Source of the DNA: a bacterium UBP8_UBA6595
GTDB taxonomy: Bacteria > Margulisbacteria > Marinamargulisbacteria > UBA6595
Direction: 5' to 3'
NCBI GenBank assembly: GCA_002433595.1
Contig: DJIL01000048.1
Location: 17,031 to 43,113 of the forward strand
Length of the DNA: 26,083 bases
In this document: in pieces, positions 1 to 7,149 of the stretch
Layout of the letters: each line of letters begins with the position of its first letter
Position numbering within the stretch: the stretch's first letter is position 1
Position numbers and translations under genes: made by a program
The notes under the pieces: generated by a model
What the model was told of the DNA's origin: nothing
The model's database searches: none
Seen by the model: only the letters and a program-made list of their open reading frames with translations

Positions 1-414
1 GTCTCCTTCTGAGCGGCATGTATAGGGATCGCTAAGAATAAAACTATCGCTTCGATCCGAGTTGATTTTGTTGTGGCTAAATGATCTCGATTCCATCCTA
101 ACGATAAGGTATATGTTGTTAGTAGTTTGTGCATTATTATCCGCTCCCCAGGAGACGAACACTATTGTGTTGCGAAGCTCCTGGCTAATTTGTTGTATAA
201 TTCCCTTGATTTGATTTAATCGTTGAGGTACGCGTAAACGATTTCTAGGGGTATTCAAGTAATCAATGCCTTGTTTATGCCTATCAGGCAAAGTTCGTCC
301 ATTAGGCAAGGATTGTAGAAAATTGGACATAGAATTGGGCCCAGATGTATCTGATAGTGATTGAACCGTACGAGGTAGACCTCGAAAGCCTCTAAGTAGC
401 GAACACTGTGTCAT
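1..414 (-). CDS. Partial hypothetical protein, C-terminus outside window
   Basis: A reading frame of 138 codons runs leftward from an ATG at 414 to the window edge without a stop, so the C-terminus is missing. An in-frame TAA two codons upstream of the ATG makes 414 the first possible start; a second Met lies near residue 30. I recognise no family. The N-terminal 70 residues are basic and polar and look unstructured. Residues of about 85-110 are more hydrophobic (IVFVSWG, then IYLIVRM) and may form two beta strands. There is no signal peptide or membrane segment, and no good ribosome-binding site just upstream of the ATG. The gene is divergent from rsmD across an AT-rich gap. The open frame and start context are the only support. 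Confidence 0.5.
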   Translation of the reverse strand, partial: MTQCSLLRGFRGLPRTVQSLSDTSGPNSMSNFLQSLPNGRTLPDRHKQGIDYLNTPRNRLRVPQRLNQIKGIIQQISQELRNTIVFVSWGADNNAQTTNNIYLIVRMESRSFSHNKINSDRSDSFILSDPYTCRSEGD

Positions 415-659
415 GATTTACAATTGGCTTGATAACCCCTCTCGATTTTTTAATTTATTTTAGTTTATTTTAAATAATAAAAACTGTGGTTTATACTTAT
501 TTAGTTAACTAGTTATGACATAAAAAAAATAGGCCAATAGTCAATAGCCAAGATTAAAACTTTAAATTATTAATACTGTGAACGATCCCGGTAACTAGGG
601 GTAGGCAAGGGGGCATTTGATAAAACATAGGGTGTGTGTGACAATACATAGAACTGTTT
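415..659. other. AT-rich divergent intergenic region
   Basis: This 245-bp gap separates the leftward partial gene from rsmD. The first half is very AT-rich with T runs. It contains a 10-bp perfect palindrome, TAACTAGTTA (506-515), nested with AGTTAACT (503-510), a possible operator. The second half is GC-richer and holds the likely rsmD promoter. I see no RNA gene or coding frame. Confidence 0.5.
617..645 (+). promoter_or_regulatory. Putative sigma70-type promoter for the rsmD operon
   Basis: TTGATA (617-622, five of six matches to TTGACA) is followed after 17 bp by GACAAT (640-645, four of six matches to TATAAT). Transcription would start near 652, only about 8 nt before the rsmD ATG. That fits the very short leaders seen elsewhere in the window. 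No Shine-Dalgarno sequence is obvious between it and the ATG. Confidence 0.4.
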
Positions 660-1187
660 ATGACATATATTGTAGCCGGTAAATTTAAAAAACGAAAAAT
701 CATGCAGGGTCGCAACCCCCGGGTTCGACCCACTAAGCATGTCGTGCGTGAAGGGCTGTTTAGTGCGTTAGGACCCTTGGCGGGTATGCATTTTCTGGAT
801 TTGTGTGCGGGTGTTGGGTCTGTGGGCTGTGAGGCCTTGTCGCGGGGAGCCGCTCAGGTGGTTATGGTGGATATTGACGCCACTGATTTGATGCGTGTTG
901 CCGAGTTGTTTCCCAACGAACCCTTGGTGGTTGTTCGGCAAGCCGCTCAGCGATATTTGAAGCAAGTGTCGAAAACGTTTGATATTATTTACGTTGACCC
1001 CCCGTGGGACAAACCTCAGCTGTATACTGAAATCATGGAAAGTCTGGAAGCCCATCATCAATTAAACCCTGGGGGCCGCTTGGTTGTCGAGGCAAGCAAG
1101 CGGTTTGATTTTCCGTTGTTTTTTGGTGAGCCCCCGCAGCGGATTTATCAATATGGGCAGACACTTGTGGGTGTATATCAACTATGA
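660..1187 (+). CDS. rsmD: 16S rRNA (guanine966-N2)-methyltransferase RsmD
   Basis: The 175-residue protein fits the RsmD family, which methylates G966 of 16S rRNA during small-subunit assembly using S-adenosylmethionine. It has the family's N-terminal basic strand and RPT...VRE...LF motif (about residues 23-34), the SAM-binding loop DLCAGVGSVGCEALSRGA (47-64), and the catalytic motif IIYVDPPW, where most homologues have DPPF or DPPY. It is the first gene of a five-gene run, and its last 4 bp (ATGA) overlap coaD, so translation is probably coupled. The stretch around codons 16-27 holds a strong inverted repeat, part of which recurs exactly at 3821-3843. Family assignment is firm; only the start context lacks a clear ribosome-binding site. 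Confidence 0.93.
   Translation: MTYIVAGKFKKRKIMQGRNPRVRPTKHVVREGLFSALGPLAGMHFLDLCAGVGSVGCEALSRGAAQVVMVDIDATDLMRVAELFPNEPLVVVRQAAQRYLKQVSKTFDIIYVDPPWDKPQLYTEIMESLEAHHQLNPGGRLVVEASKRFDFPLFFGEPPQRIYQYGQTLVGVYQL
704..738. repeat. Imperfect inverted repeat in rsmD, with segments repeated elsewhere
   Basis: Bases 707-718 (GGGTCGCAACCC) and 721-731 (GGGTTCGACCC) are inverted copies, with one bulged C and a 2-base gap. Two pieces recur in the window: 716-738 is identical to 3821-3843 (23 bp), and 704-719 is identical to 25601-25616 (16 bp). Here the segment codes for the conserved RPT motif region of RsmD, so this copy is constrained by protein function. Confidence 0.7.
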
Positions 1188-1651
1188 GTATCGCTATTTA
1201 TGCGGGTAGTTTTGACCCCATTACCAAGGGTCATGTGGATATTGTCATTCGGGCCAACCAAGTGTTTGAAACGATAGTTGTGCTGGTTATGCAGCATTCT
1301 CAAAAAATGGGGTGGCTACCATTGGAGCAGCGCGTTACGTTAGTGAAAGAAACATTTGCCAGTAATCCCATGATTGAAGTGGCAACGTCCACGGGTTTGT
1401 TGGCACAATATGCAAAGAAACGCGGGATTAAAACGCTGATTCGGGGGCTTCGTGCAGTATCTGATTTTGATTACGAGGCGCAAATGGCGTTGGCTAATCG
1501 GGATTTGTATCCAGGGCTCGACACGGTGTTTTTTATGACGAGTAAAGACTATGCATACCTAAGTTCTAGTATAGTTCGTGAGATGGTTCAGCATCAGGCA
1601 CCGGTAGCCCACTTGGTTCCAGCACCGGTACAGGGTATGATAGGGTCATGA
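1184..1651 (+). CDS. coaD: Phosphopantetheine adenylyltransferase CoaD
   Basis: The 155-residue protein catalyses the fourth step of coenzyme A synthesis, joining ATP and 4'-phosphopantetheine to give dephospho-CoA. The nucleotidyltransferase signature GSFDPITKGH lies at residues 8-17 and includes the HxGH-like TKGH. The substrate-binding block RGLRAVSDFDYEAQMALANR follows at about 88-107, and SSSIVRE lies near 127-133. Length matches bacterial CoaD (about 160 residues). It overlaps rsmD by ATGA and the next gene by ATGA. The rsmD-coaD pairing is common in many phyla, which supports both calls. Confidence 0.95.
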   Translation: MSIAIYAGSFDPITKGHVDIVIRANQVFETIVVLVMQHSQKMGWLPLEQRVTLVKETFASNPMIEVATSTGLLAQYAKKRGIKTLIRGLRAVSDFDYEAQMALANRDLYPGLDTVFFMTSKDYAYLSSSIVREMVQHQAPVAHLVPAPVQGMIGS

Positions 1652-2013
1652 ACAAAGCCACCGCATTGGGTATGCTAGAAACATTGGAAACACTGGTTTT
1701 GGATGGGCGCGCCATTCCGTTGACGGATTACGTTATGTGTGACACTAAAAAAGTGCTCATGATAGTCTCTCAGTTGCGAACCCAAATTCAACAAATACCC
1801 GATACCGGAGTTGAAACAAATTCAGATGAAACTCAAGGAGAGGTCATTAAAATTCGACAAGAAGCCAATGCCTATGCAGACCAAGTGTTAGCAAAATTAC
1901 TCTTGGTTGTTACAAAAATACAAAAGCATGTGGTGGGTATGGAACGAACATTAGAAACCAGTCGAGAGTTGTTGCATGAGCAGGAGGAAAATCATGAATC
2001 GGAAAAATCGTAG
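1648..2013 (+). CDS. CoaD-linked coiled-coil protein of unknown function
   Basis: This 121-residue protein resembles the small uncharacterised proteins found just after coaD in clostridia and relatives, which share a segment like LETLVLDGRAIPLTDYV followed by a predicted helix. The N-terminal half (about 5-50) carries that signature. The C-terminal half (about 60-118) is polar, rich in Glu, Gln and Lys, and probably forms a coiled coil. There is no signal peptide or membrane segment. It overlaps coaD by ATGA and overlaps the start of rph by 20 bp, so it sits inside a coupled operon. Family members are sometimes labelled ATPase-like, but I see no Walker motif, so I assign no function. Confidence 0.75.
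   Translation: MNKATALGMLETLETLVLDGRAIPLTDYVMCDTKKVLMIVSQLRTQIQQIPDTGVETNSDETQGEVIKIRQEANAYADQVLAKLLLVVTKIQKHVVGMERTLETSRELLHEQEENHESEKS
1982..1987 (+). promoter_or_regulatory. Ribosome-binding site that fixes the rph start
   Basis: AGGAGG lies 6 nt before the ATG at 1994. An in-frame ATG at 1976 lies upstream of this site and has no such sequence before it, so 1994 is the better start. Confidence 0.8.
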
Positions 2014-2701
2014 TTGGAATGCGTTACGGCCTATTCAAATTCAACGCAATTATTTAAAGCAAGCGGATGCCTCTGTCTTGGTGTCTTATGGCAACACCAT
2101 TGTTTTATGTACAGCCAGTATTGAATCGTCGGTTCCGGGGTTTTTGCGGGGGCAAGGGCAAGGCTGGGTTACCGCGGAATACTCTATGCTACCGGGTGCT
2201 ACACGACCGCGTGCTCGGCGAGAATCAAAAGCAGGAAAGCAAACGGGTCGCACACAAGAAATCCAACGCTTGATTGGACGATCGTTGCGATCAGTAATCG
2301 ATATGAAACTACTGGGCGAAGTAAGCATTGTAATTGACGCAGACGTGCTCCAAGCCGATGGCGGAACACGGACGGCCGCAATTACGGGCGGAATGATCGC
2401 GTTGTCGGACAGCGTACAGTATTGTTTGGCTAATAATATCATTCGTAAAAACCCCATTCGAGAATGGCTCGCTGCTGTGAGTGTGGGGATTCAAGACAGT
2501 CAGGTCTTGCTTGATTTGGATTATGAAGAAGATGCAATTGCGGATGTGGATATGAATGTGGTCATGACAGAATCGGGAAAATTGGTCGAGGTTCAAGGAA
2601 CGGCTGAGCATCAGGTATTTGATCGGGGACAATTAAATACAATGCTAGATGTGGCGGAATTGGGAATTACACAATTAATTCAAGAAGCGAAAAAAGCCTA
2701 G
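1994..2701 (+). CDS. rph: Ribonuclease PH
   Basis: The 235-residue protein is RNase PH, the phosphate-dependent 3'-exoribonuclease that trims tRNA precursors and forms a hexameric ring. Hallmarks in order are LRPIQI near the N-terminus, VLVSYGNTIVLCTAS, GFLRGQGQGWVTAEYSMLP, the RNA- and phosphate-binding RESKAGKQTGRTQEIQRLIGRSLR, and the DADVLQADGGTRTAAITGG block. Length equals the usual 235-245 residues. The usual N-terminal RxDGR motif is degenerate, reading NRKNRSWNALRP. The start at 1994 is chosen for its AGGAGG. It follows the coiled-coil gene with a 20-bp overlap and lies 3 bp before the JAMM gene. Confidence 0.94.
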   Translation: MNRKNRSWNALRPIQIQRNYLKQADASVLVSYGNTIVLCTASIESSVPGFLRGQGQGWVTAEYSMLPGATRPRARRESKAGKQTGRTQEIQRLIGRSLRSVIDMKLLGEVSIVIDADVLQADGGTRTAAITGGMIALSDSVQYCLANNIIRKNPIREWLAAVSVGIQDSQVLLDLDYEEDAIADVDMNVVMTESGKLVEVQGTAEHQVFDRGQLNTMLDVAELGITQLIQEAKKA

Positions 2702-2704
2702 CGT

Positions 2705-3280
2705 ATGGCTGTTCAACAGTTTCGAGTTTTGCAGCGTCATTATGATTTGTTAAGGGGTCAGGTTTTAAAGAATCACCCCAATGAAACGGGTGGTTTTTTA
2801 GGGGGGCTTAGTGGAACGGTGCAAATGGTATTGCCAGTATTTAATCAAAGCATGAAAAACAAGCAATCACGATTTTCTATTCAATCAGATGATGTTCACC
2901 GTGCGCATGAGTTGTGCGCTAAACATAGCCTAACGTATTATGGGATTTATCACAATCATCCATCAGGCGTGACCCGACCCTCGTTTCAAGATATGAATCA
3001 CGTGCAGCGATATTTATTTATTTTGACACTGAACTATCGCAATGCCTTAATAATAACGGCATATCGAGCATCGGGTCGGCAGCCGGTACCGGTTCCGGTT
3101 GCTATTGTGCCAGGGATTGAGACTCACGCATCTGAAAACAGCAAGCAACCGTCGGAGTTGTCTGAGGAATTGGATCTTTTAAACAATCAATTAAAGGGGC
3201 TTCGAAACAATTATGCTCAGTATCCCCGATACGACTCAGATGATCGCAATGCGGGCACTACATTTAATACTTTGGCTTAG
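2705..3280 (+). CDS. JAMM/MPN+ metallopeptidase (JAB-domain protein)
   Basis: The first 130 or so of 191 residues match the prokaryotic JAB/MPN+ zinc-peptidase fold. The complete metal-binding set is present: Glu27 in NETGGFLGG, and His83-x-His85-Pro86...Ser93-x-x-Asp96 in HNHPSGVTRPSFQD. Known bacterial relatives cleave isopeptide or C-terminal bonds, for example Mec on the sulfur carrier CysO, or ubiquitin-like conjugates. The tail (about 140-191) is polar, perhaps with a short helix. It lies 3 bp after rph and is the last gene of the operon. No ubiquitin-like or E1-like gene is near, so the substrate is unknown. Its stop codon overlaps the stop of the convergent gene at 3277-3750. Confidence 0.85.
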   Translation: MAVQQFRVLQRHYDLLRGQVLKNHPNETGGFLGGLSGTVQMVLPVFNQSMKNKQSRFSIQSDDVHRAHELCAKHSLTYYGIYHNHPSGVTRPSFQDMNHVQRYLFILTLNYRNALIITAYRASGRQPVPVPVAIVPGIETHASENSKQPSELSEELDLLNNQLKGLRNNYAQYPRYDSDDRNAGTTFNTLA

Positions 3281-3750
3281 GAAAGACTGGCGCTGGCATG
3301 TATAGGTGTAGCCAATAAGCCCGGTAGAGGGAGCTCCTTGAAAGAATTAGTGGGCGATGGTTCGGGCGAGGGCTTTAGGTTATCTTGGATTCGATGATTA
3401 TGATAGATTGCGTTTCCATTTTTCAACCAATCGATTTGATTCCAGTTATCAATAATCCATAACATAGCCGCGTTCAGGCTGGGTTTATTGACTATAATAC
3501 GCTGGTCTGATCGCATATAGATAAAAATCATATAGTCGTTGTTGTTAGTTGTTTCCGATCCTTGTACAAACGGAATACGCTTATGGTGTAAGAAATCTTG
3601 TAAGGTAATAGGGCCGATTGGGTGCGAATTGGGGCGTTGTTTGGTAGGGGGTTGAATTGTCGCATTGAGTACTTGAGGCTTTTTTCTTTTTGTCGATGAT
3701 TGCCAAGGTAAGAATTTGGCTAAACTTAGGGGGTTGGCTAATGAATTCAC
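3277..3750 (-). CDS. Hypothetical protein, GTG start
   Basis: This frame of 157 codons begins with GTG at 3750 and ends in a stop that overlaps the stop of the JAMM gene by 4 bp. I recognise no family. The N-terminal 50 residues are basic and proline-rich. Residues of about 45-110 look like a small alpha/beta domain (PITLQDFLHHKRIPFV, then YMIFIYMRSDQRIIV, then AMLWIIDNWNQIDWL), and the tail is proline- and serine-rich. No signal peptide or membrane span is seen. A purine stretch (AAAAGAGA) about 10 nt upstream may serve as a weak ribosome-binding site. Exact stop-stop abutment with a real gene supports it as real. Confidence 0.6.
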   Translation of the reverse strand: MNSLANPLSLAKFLPWQSSTKRKKPQVLNATIQPPTKQRPNSHPIGPITLQDFLHHKRIPFVQGSETTNNNDYMIFIYMRSDQRIIVNKPSLNAAMLWIIDNWNQIDWLKNGNAIYHNHRIQDNLKPSPEPSPTNSFKELPLPGLLATPIHASASLS

Positions 3751-3797
3751 TTTAGTTTATCTCTTTTAATTTTTTTGAAAAACAATACATTATATTC

Positions 3798-3809
3798 TAA
3801 TACGTATTA
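3798..3809. promoter_or_regulatory. 12-bp palindrome in the promoter region of the 3277-3750 gene
   Basis: TAATACGTATTA is a perfect palindrome about 50 bp upstream of the GTG start. On the minus strand two TATAAT sequences flank or overlap it, so it may be an operator over a promoter. I see no good -35 box for either. Confidence 0.35.
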
Positions 3810-3820
3810 TACGATTATGT

Positions 3821-3843
3821 CCCCCGGGTTCGACCCACTAAGC
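3821..3843. repeat. Exact 23-bp copy of an rsmD internal segment
   Basis: These 23 bases are identical to 716-738 inside rsmD, in the same orientation, including the core GGGTTCGACCC. Similarity ends sharply on both sides. The copy lies between the end of the LCP gene and the promoter region of the 3277-3750 gene, so it is non-coding here. A match of this length is far beyond chance for 26 kb of unbiased sequence. Confidence 0.75.
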
Positions 3844-3860
3844 CTGCCATTCTTGATAAT

Positions 3861-5177
3861 TTATTGAGTATAAAACCCTTGGTCATGACCAATCACAACA
3901 GTAAAATCCAACGGTTTATTGGGGCGATCATAGACAATAATATTATCAGCTGAAATATTCAGTGCGGTTGCTAATGCCATGGCTTTATTTAGATTGCCTT
4001 TCCAATCCACTAGTAAAGTTGCTGGGTAATTAAAATGGGCGGCGTTGTCCATGCTGGCAACATAAACGCGGTATGCGTTTAATCGATTGGATATGGCGGC
4101 TGCGGAACCGGCTAGACCATTTCCATTTAAAATTTCAATGCGCAAGTTAGCCAAGCCTTTTGGATTTAGAGCATCGGTGTCATTAACGATTTGATTTTGG
4201 TATACACGGCTCATTTCCTTTACGGTTAGCGTCCGCCGGTTGGGGATCGCGGCGACGTTTAAATCGCTGTCCTTAAATCCAAATAATGTCTGTTCAATCA
4301 TGTGGTCAATAGCGGCAAAATCGGGGCGCCAGTAACTAATGCCGTCCACCAACACAACGGCACCGGGCATAACGGCAGTCTCAATGGATTTGGTTTTGGC
4401 GACGGTTAGGAAGTGCATGGCTAAACGCGTCATGCTAGATAGGGGTAAATCAGTACTAACCGCATCCCCCAACTGGCTAATTAAGCTGGGAACGCGCAGT
4501 AATTGAGCCGGTTTTAAAAATTGGCGAATAGCCGCTCGTACAAAGGTCTGTTGGCGTTCAATTCGCCCAATATCGCCTTTGGCATCTTGACGAAACCGCA
4601 AATAGGATACTGCATCGTGCCCCATGAGTACTTGATTGCCTTGCGTAATACTAATGTCCAACTCCCCCGCTAGGTCTGAATAAGACAAGTCGTTGGCCAC
4701 GGTAATTTCAATGCCCCCAATGCGGTCAATAAGCTCGGCTAGCTGGGTGCTATCAACTTGAATGTGATGATGAATGGGGATATTTAAAAAGTTAGATAAT
4801 GTTTTTTTTAATAACGCAGTACCCCCACGCGCGTACGCATGATTAATTTTAGAAATTCCAACAGTCGGTATTTGGACACGGGTATCGCGTGGGATTGAGA
4901 TAACACCGGTGCGTTTTCGAATAGGGTCTACATGCACCAGCATAATGGAGTCGGAACGTTGAGAATAATGATTGCTATCAATGCCAAAGACTAGAATATT
5001 AGTGCCGTGCACGGATTGATTGGGCATCCATGAGAATACGTGTTCGATAATAACAAACTGCGTTGCAAGGCCAATCCCAATGATTCCCACAAGCAGCCCC
5101 GTGAGACAGACGCTTATTAGCCAGATACTGCAGCTTAGCAGTCGACAGGTGGTAAATTTAAACGAGTAATAGATCAT
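3861..5177 (-). CDS. LytR-CpsA-Psr (LCP) family cell-wall ligase
   Basis: The 438-residue protein fits the LCP family, enzymes outside the membrane that transfer lipid-linked polymers to peptidoglycan. A membrane segment at about 15-45 is followed by the LCP core: NILVFGIDS (60-68), RSDSIMLVHVDP (74-85), and SIPRDTRVQI (94-103) with the conserved Arg and Asp residues that bind pyrophosphate, then KINHAYARGG. A second domain at about 345-435 (LRIEILNGNGLAGSAAAISN and what follows) matches the LytR_C domain. It starts 8 nt after yqeK stops, as the last gene of a four-gene leftward operon. LCP next to yqeK is a common arrangement, although the usual rsfS is absent here. The attached polymer cannot be told. 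Confidence 0.92.
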   Translation of the reverse strand: MIYYSFKFTTCRLLSCSIWLISVCLTGLLVGIIGIGLATQFVIIEHVFSWMPNQSVHGTNILVFGIDSNHYSQRSDSIMLVHVDPIRKRTGVISIPRDTRVQIPTVGISKINHAYARGGTALLKKTLSNFLNIPIHHHIQVDSTQLAELIDRIGGIEITVANDLSYSDLAGELDISITQGNQVLMGHDAVSYLRFRQDAKGDIGRIERQQTFVRAAIRQFLKPAQLLRVPSLISQLGDAVSTDLPLSSMTRLAMHFLTVAKTKSIETAVMPGAVVLVDGISYWRPDFAAIDHMIEQTLFGFKDSDLNVAAIPNRRTLTVKEMSRVYQNQIVNDTDALNPKGLANLRIEILNGNGLAGSAAAISNRLNAYRVYVASMDNAAHFNYPATLLVDWKGNLNKAMALATALNISADNIIVYDRPNKPLDFTVVIGHDQGFYTQ

Positions 5178-5185
5178 GGGGTATG

Positions 5186-5764
5186 CTATAAGCCAATATT
5201 GGGGCGCTTTCGATAATCATTAAAACAGGCTTGGGTCGCCCAAAAACAATTCTCGTCATGGGCATGAACCAAAAGCTGAGCAATAATAGCGGTGGCTTTG
5301 TCTAGGTTTTCATACGCAGCTTTTCGAACAGTGGCGGGCCATTCACCCATACGATTGGGTTCACAAAAATCAGCGACAAACAACACTTGAGCCAAGGGCT
5401 GCATGCGTGCTCGACCGGTTGTGTGCCAGCGCATGGCACTAAGTACTCGGGTGTTGGTGGTTATGGATAGGGCCTGGCGAGGGCCTACAAAGGCATGCCA
5501 AATTTTGGGGTAGCGATTATATAGAGACTGGCGGCATAGATCAGATGGAATCCCTTTGGCAGATAAAGTATCGGGGGTATCGTATTTGGCGTTGTCATGC
5601 AATAGGCCGGCGAGGTAGGCATCTTCGGGGTGCCCCAGTTCGTGAAAGATGGCCAGCTCATAAGCAAGTTCGGCTACGCGAAAACTATGGTCCGCCCGCT
5701 TTTCAGGCAATAAAGCCTGAACCCAGTCCCAAGCGGCTGCGCAAATGGGTGTGTTTATGGGCAT
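5186..5764 (-). CDS. yqeK: YqeK-type HD-domain hydrolase, probable symmetrical Ap4A hydrolase
   Basis: The 192-residue protein has the HD metal-binding fold of YqeK, which splits diadenosine tetraphosphate into two ADP. Visible metal ligands are His26 (ADHSFRVAELA), His56-Asp57 (LAGLLHDNAK), His90, His114 (MRWHTTGR) and Asp132 (VADFCEPNR, the family ADxIEPxR motif). Length matches the family. The start overlaps the end of the HAD gene by 10 bp and the LCP gene follows within 8 nt, so all are probably co-transcribed. In many bacteria yqeK sits between nadD and rsfS; here neither neighbour is present, but the LCP link is kept. Confidence 0.88.
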   Translation of the reverse strand: MPINTPICAAAWDWVQALLPEKRADHSFRVAELAYELAIFHELGHPEDAYLAGLLHDNAKYDTPDTLSAKGIPSDLCRQSLYNRYPKIWHAFVGPRQALSITTNTRVLSAMRWHTTGRARMQPLAQVLFVADFCEPNRMGEWPATVRKAAYENLDKATAIIAQLLVHAHDENCFWATQACFNDYRKRPNIGL

Positions 5765-6636
5765 GGCGGGGTAGAAGGCAGTGCTGTTTTTTGAATGAAC
5801 TTTTCTTTTTTGAAAAAAATATCAGCAATAATTCGATCAACAATAAGCTTCACACTGTGATCCAGCTCGGTATTCGGGCTGTAGTCGGCTTTGGCCATAT
5901 AATCAATACGTTCATCGCTTAGTAGTGCTGTGCACGCGTCTTTAGTGGTGGCGTCTTTATAAACGGCGATAGCATAGCCCTTGTTTCGGCGGGCAACACT
6001 CATGCAAGGCACATCGGTACTGCCATCCCCAATATAAATAATGTTTGAAAAGGGAATGGGCCGTTCGTCATAGGGCATCACATCATTAAGCGGGGCCCGA
6101 ACATCTTCATGCCCTTTATTAATACGAAATAAGTATTGTGTTTTCGTGGTGTCATTGACAACAATGGTTGGAAACTTGGGTAAGCCATCGGTCGTACAAA
6201 AATAATATTCAGATCCAAACATATTTTCAAAGTGATGCCGAATTGTAATGCCGTCTAAAATATCTTTGAGCCCAGCTGATATAATGTAGTGCTTAACAGT
6301 TACCCGTCCATTGGATTTTTTTTGTACATAATGATTAATATTGTCAAACCATACAGATACTCCCGGGAAATAAGGGATTCCAGCTGCCAGTTCTCGCAAC
6401 CGTTGCTGGGTGATTTTTCCACCGGATTTGGTCATTTTTTCAATAATTAATCGCATGTAAGTGAGCATGGGATCGGCTTTTAGTCGCTGGGCTTCCTCCG
6501 TGCATTCGTCCCAAAATGCAATGGGGTCTTCACCCAATTCAGGCAAAATCGTATATTCTTGCATGGCCTTGGGTGACAACGTTCCATCAAAGTCATAGAC
6601 CAACGCAATGGTGGTTTGATGAAACGGAGTCTTCAT
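5755..6636 (-). CDS. HAD-superfamily phosphatase
   Basis: The 293-residue protein has the haloacid dehalogenase motifs. Motif I is YDFDGTL with nucleophile Asp15 and acid/base Asp17, motif II is Ser120 in YIISAG, and motif IV is YIGDGSTDVPCM with Asp204 and Asp208. A helical cap insertion lies at about residues 25-100. The overall pattern resembles phosphoserine phosphatase-like members, but the substrate cannot be read from the sequence. The C-terminal 30 residues are lysine- and phenylalanine-rich. It starts 3 bp after the rhodanese gene and overlaps yqeK by 10 bp, placing it second in a leftward operon. No signal peptide, so it is cytoplasmic. Confidence 0.88.
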   Translation of the reverse strand: MKTPFHQTTIALVYDFDGTLSPKAMQEYTILPELGEDPIAFWDECTEEAQRLKADPMLTYMRLIIEKMTKSGGKITQQRLRELAAGIPYFPGVSVWFDNINHYVQKKSNGRVTVKHYIISAGLKDILDGITIRHHFENMFGSEYYFCTTDGLPKFPTIVVNDTTKTQYLFRINKGHEDVRAPLNDVMPYDERPIPFSNIIYIGDGSTDVPCMSVARRNKGYAIAVYKDATTKDACTALLSDERIDYMAKADYSPNTELDHSVKLIVDRIIADIFFKKEKFIQKTALPSTPPCP

Positions 6637-6639
6637 GCT

Positions 6640-6960
6640 TTAGTACACATCCATATCGGGGTCAACATCGATTGCCCATTGGTTCATACCACCCGTCAGA
6701 TTGTAGGTATCGGAAAATCCATACTCGGAAGCGAGCACTGCGGCCTGATGGCTGCGTCCCCCGCTTCGGCAAATAAATACAGTCGCTTGGTTCGGGTTCA
6801 GGCTGTCTAATTCAAGATTTAGATCGTTTAAGGGTATATGGGTACTCGTAGCAATTTGCCCATAGAGGAGCTCGTGTGATTCACGCACATCAATTAATAC
6901 TAAATGCTCGCCTTTTTCTAGTCGAGATGCCAAATCTGTTACAGACAGTTCAGTCACCAT
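6640..6960 (-). CDS. Single-domain rhodanese-like sulfurtransferase
   Basis: The 106-residue protein is one rhodanese domain, which carries sulfur on an active-site cysteine as a persulfide. It contains VLIDVRESHE (21-30) and the six-residue catalytic loop CRSGGRS starting at Cys64, then GGMNQW, a conserved C-terminal motif. There is no signal peptide, so it acts in the cytoplasm. AGGAG lies about 10 nt upstream of the ATG at 6960 on the minus strand. It is the first gene of the leftward operon with the HAD phosphatase, yqeK and LCP. The natural sulfur acceptor is not indicated. Confidence 0.9.
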   Translation of the reverse strand: MVTELSVTDLASRLEKGEHLVLIDVRESHELLYGQIATSTHIPLNDLNLELDSLNPNQATVFICRSGGRSHQAAVLASEYGFSDTYNLTGGMNQWAIDVDPDMDVY

Positions 6961-7149
6961 AGTTATTTAACTCCTAATTATTATTTGCTATTGTTTAATG
7001 GAACAAATTATTTATACTTACTTGTCCATAATCACTGTATCGTGAAACTGTGTAAGGTGCAAGGTTGTTGCGAGTAAGCGATGTGAAACGTTGGGGGGCC
7101 GTTCGGTAATGAGCGCGGCTATTTAAGGCCGTGCTGTGAATCTGGTACT
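6961..7149. other. Divergent intergenic region with a possible leader hairpin
   Basis: This gap lies between the leftward rhodanese operon and the rightward lipoate ligase-like gene. Near the left end CTCCT (6971-6975) is the rhodanese ribosome-binding site read on the minus strand. TATACT at 7013-7018 on the plus strand could be a -10 box for the rightward genes, with a weak TTGTTT 16 bp before it. The right end holds the hairpin described separately. Confidence 0.4.
7112..7135 (+). promoter_or_regulatory. Possible 5' leader hairpin before the lipoate ligase-like gene
   Basis: Bases 7112-7119 (AGCGCGGC) pair with 7128-7135 (GCCGTGCT), with one G-U pair and an 8-base AU-rich loop. It ends 14 nt before the ATG at 7150. 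No U-run follows, so it is not a standard terminator. It may affect translation, since no Shine-Dalgarno sequence is visible between it and the start. Confidence 0.3.

Noticed and set aside
716..738. GGGTTCGACCC resembles the T-arm of a tRNA, both here and at 3821-3843
   Set aside because: No acceptor, D-arm or anticodon arm can be folded around either copy, and the rsmD copy is conserved coding sequence.
1976..1993. Upstream ATG for rph at 1976
   Set aside because: It lies before the AGGAGG at 1982-1987, which is ideally placed for the ATG at 1994.
1..3750. Faint resemblance between the edge orphan (1-414) and the orphan at 3277-3750 (IxFV...NN...I...R)
   Set aside because: The match is short and gapped and could be chance; no shared motif outside it.
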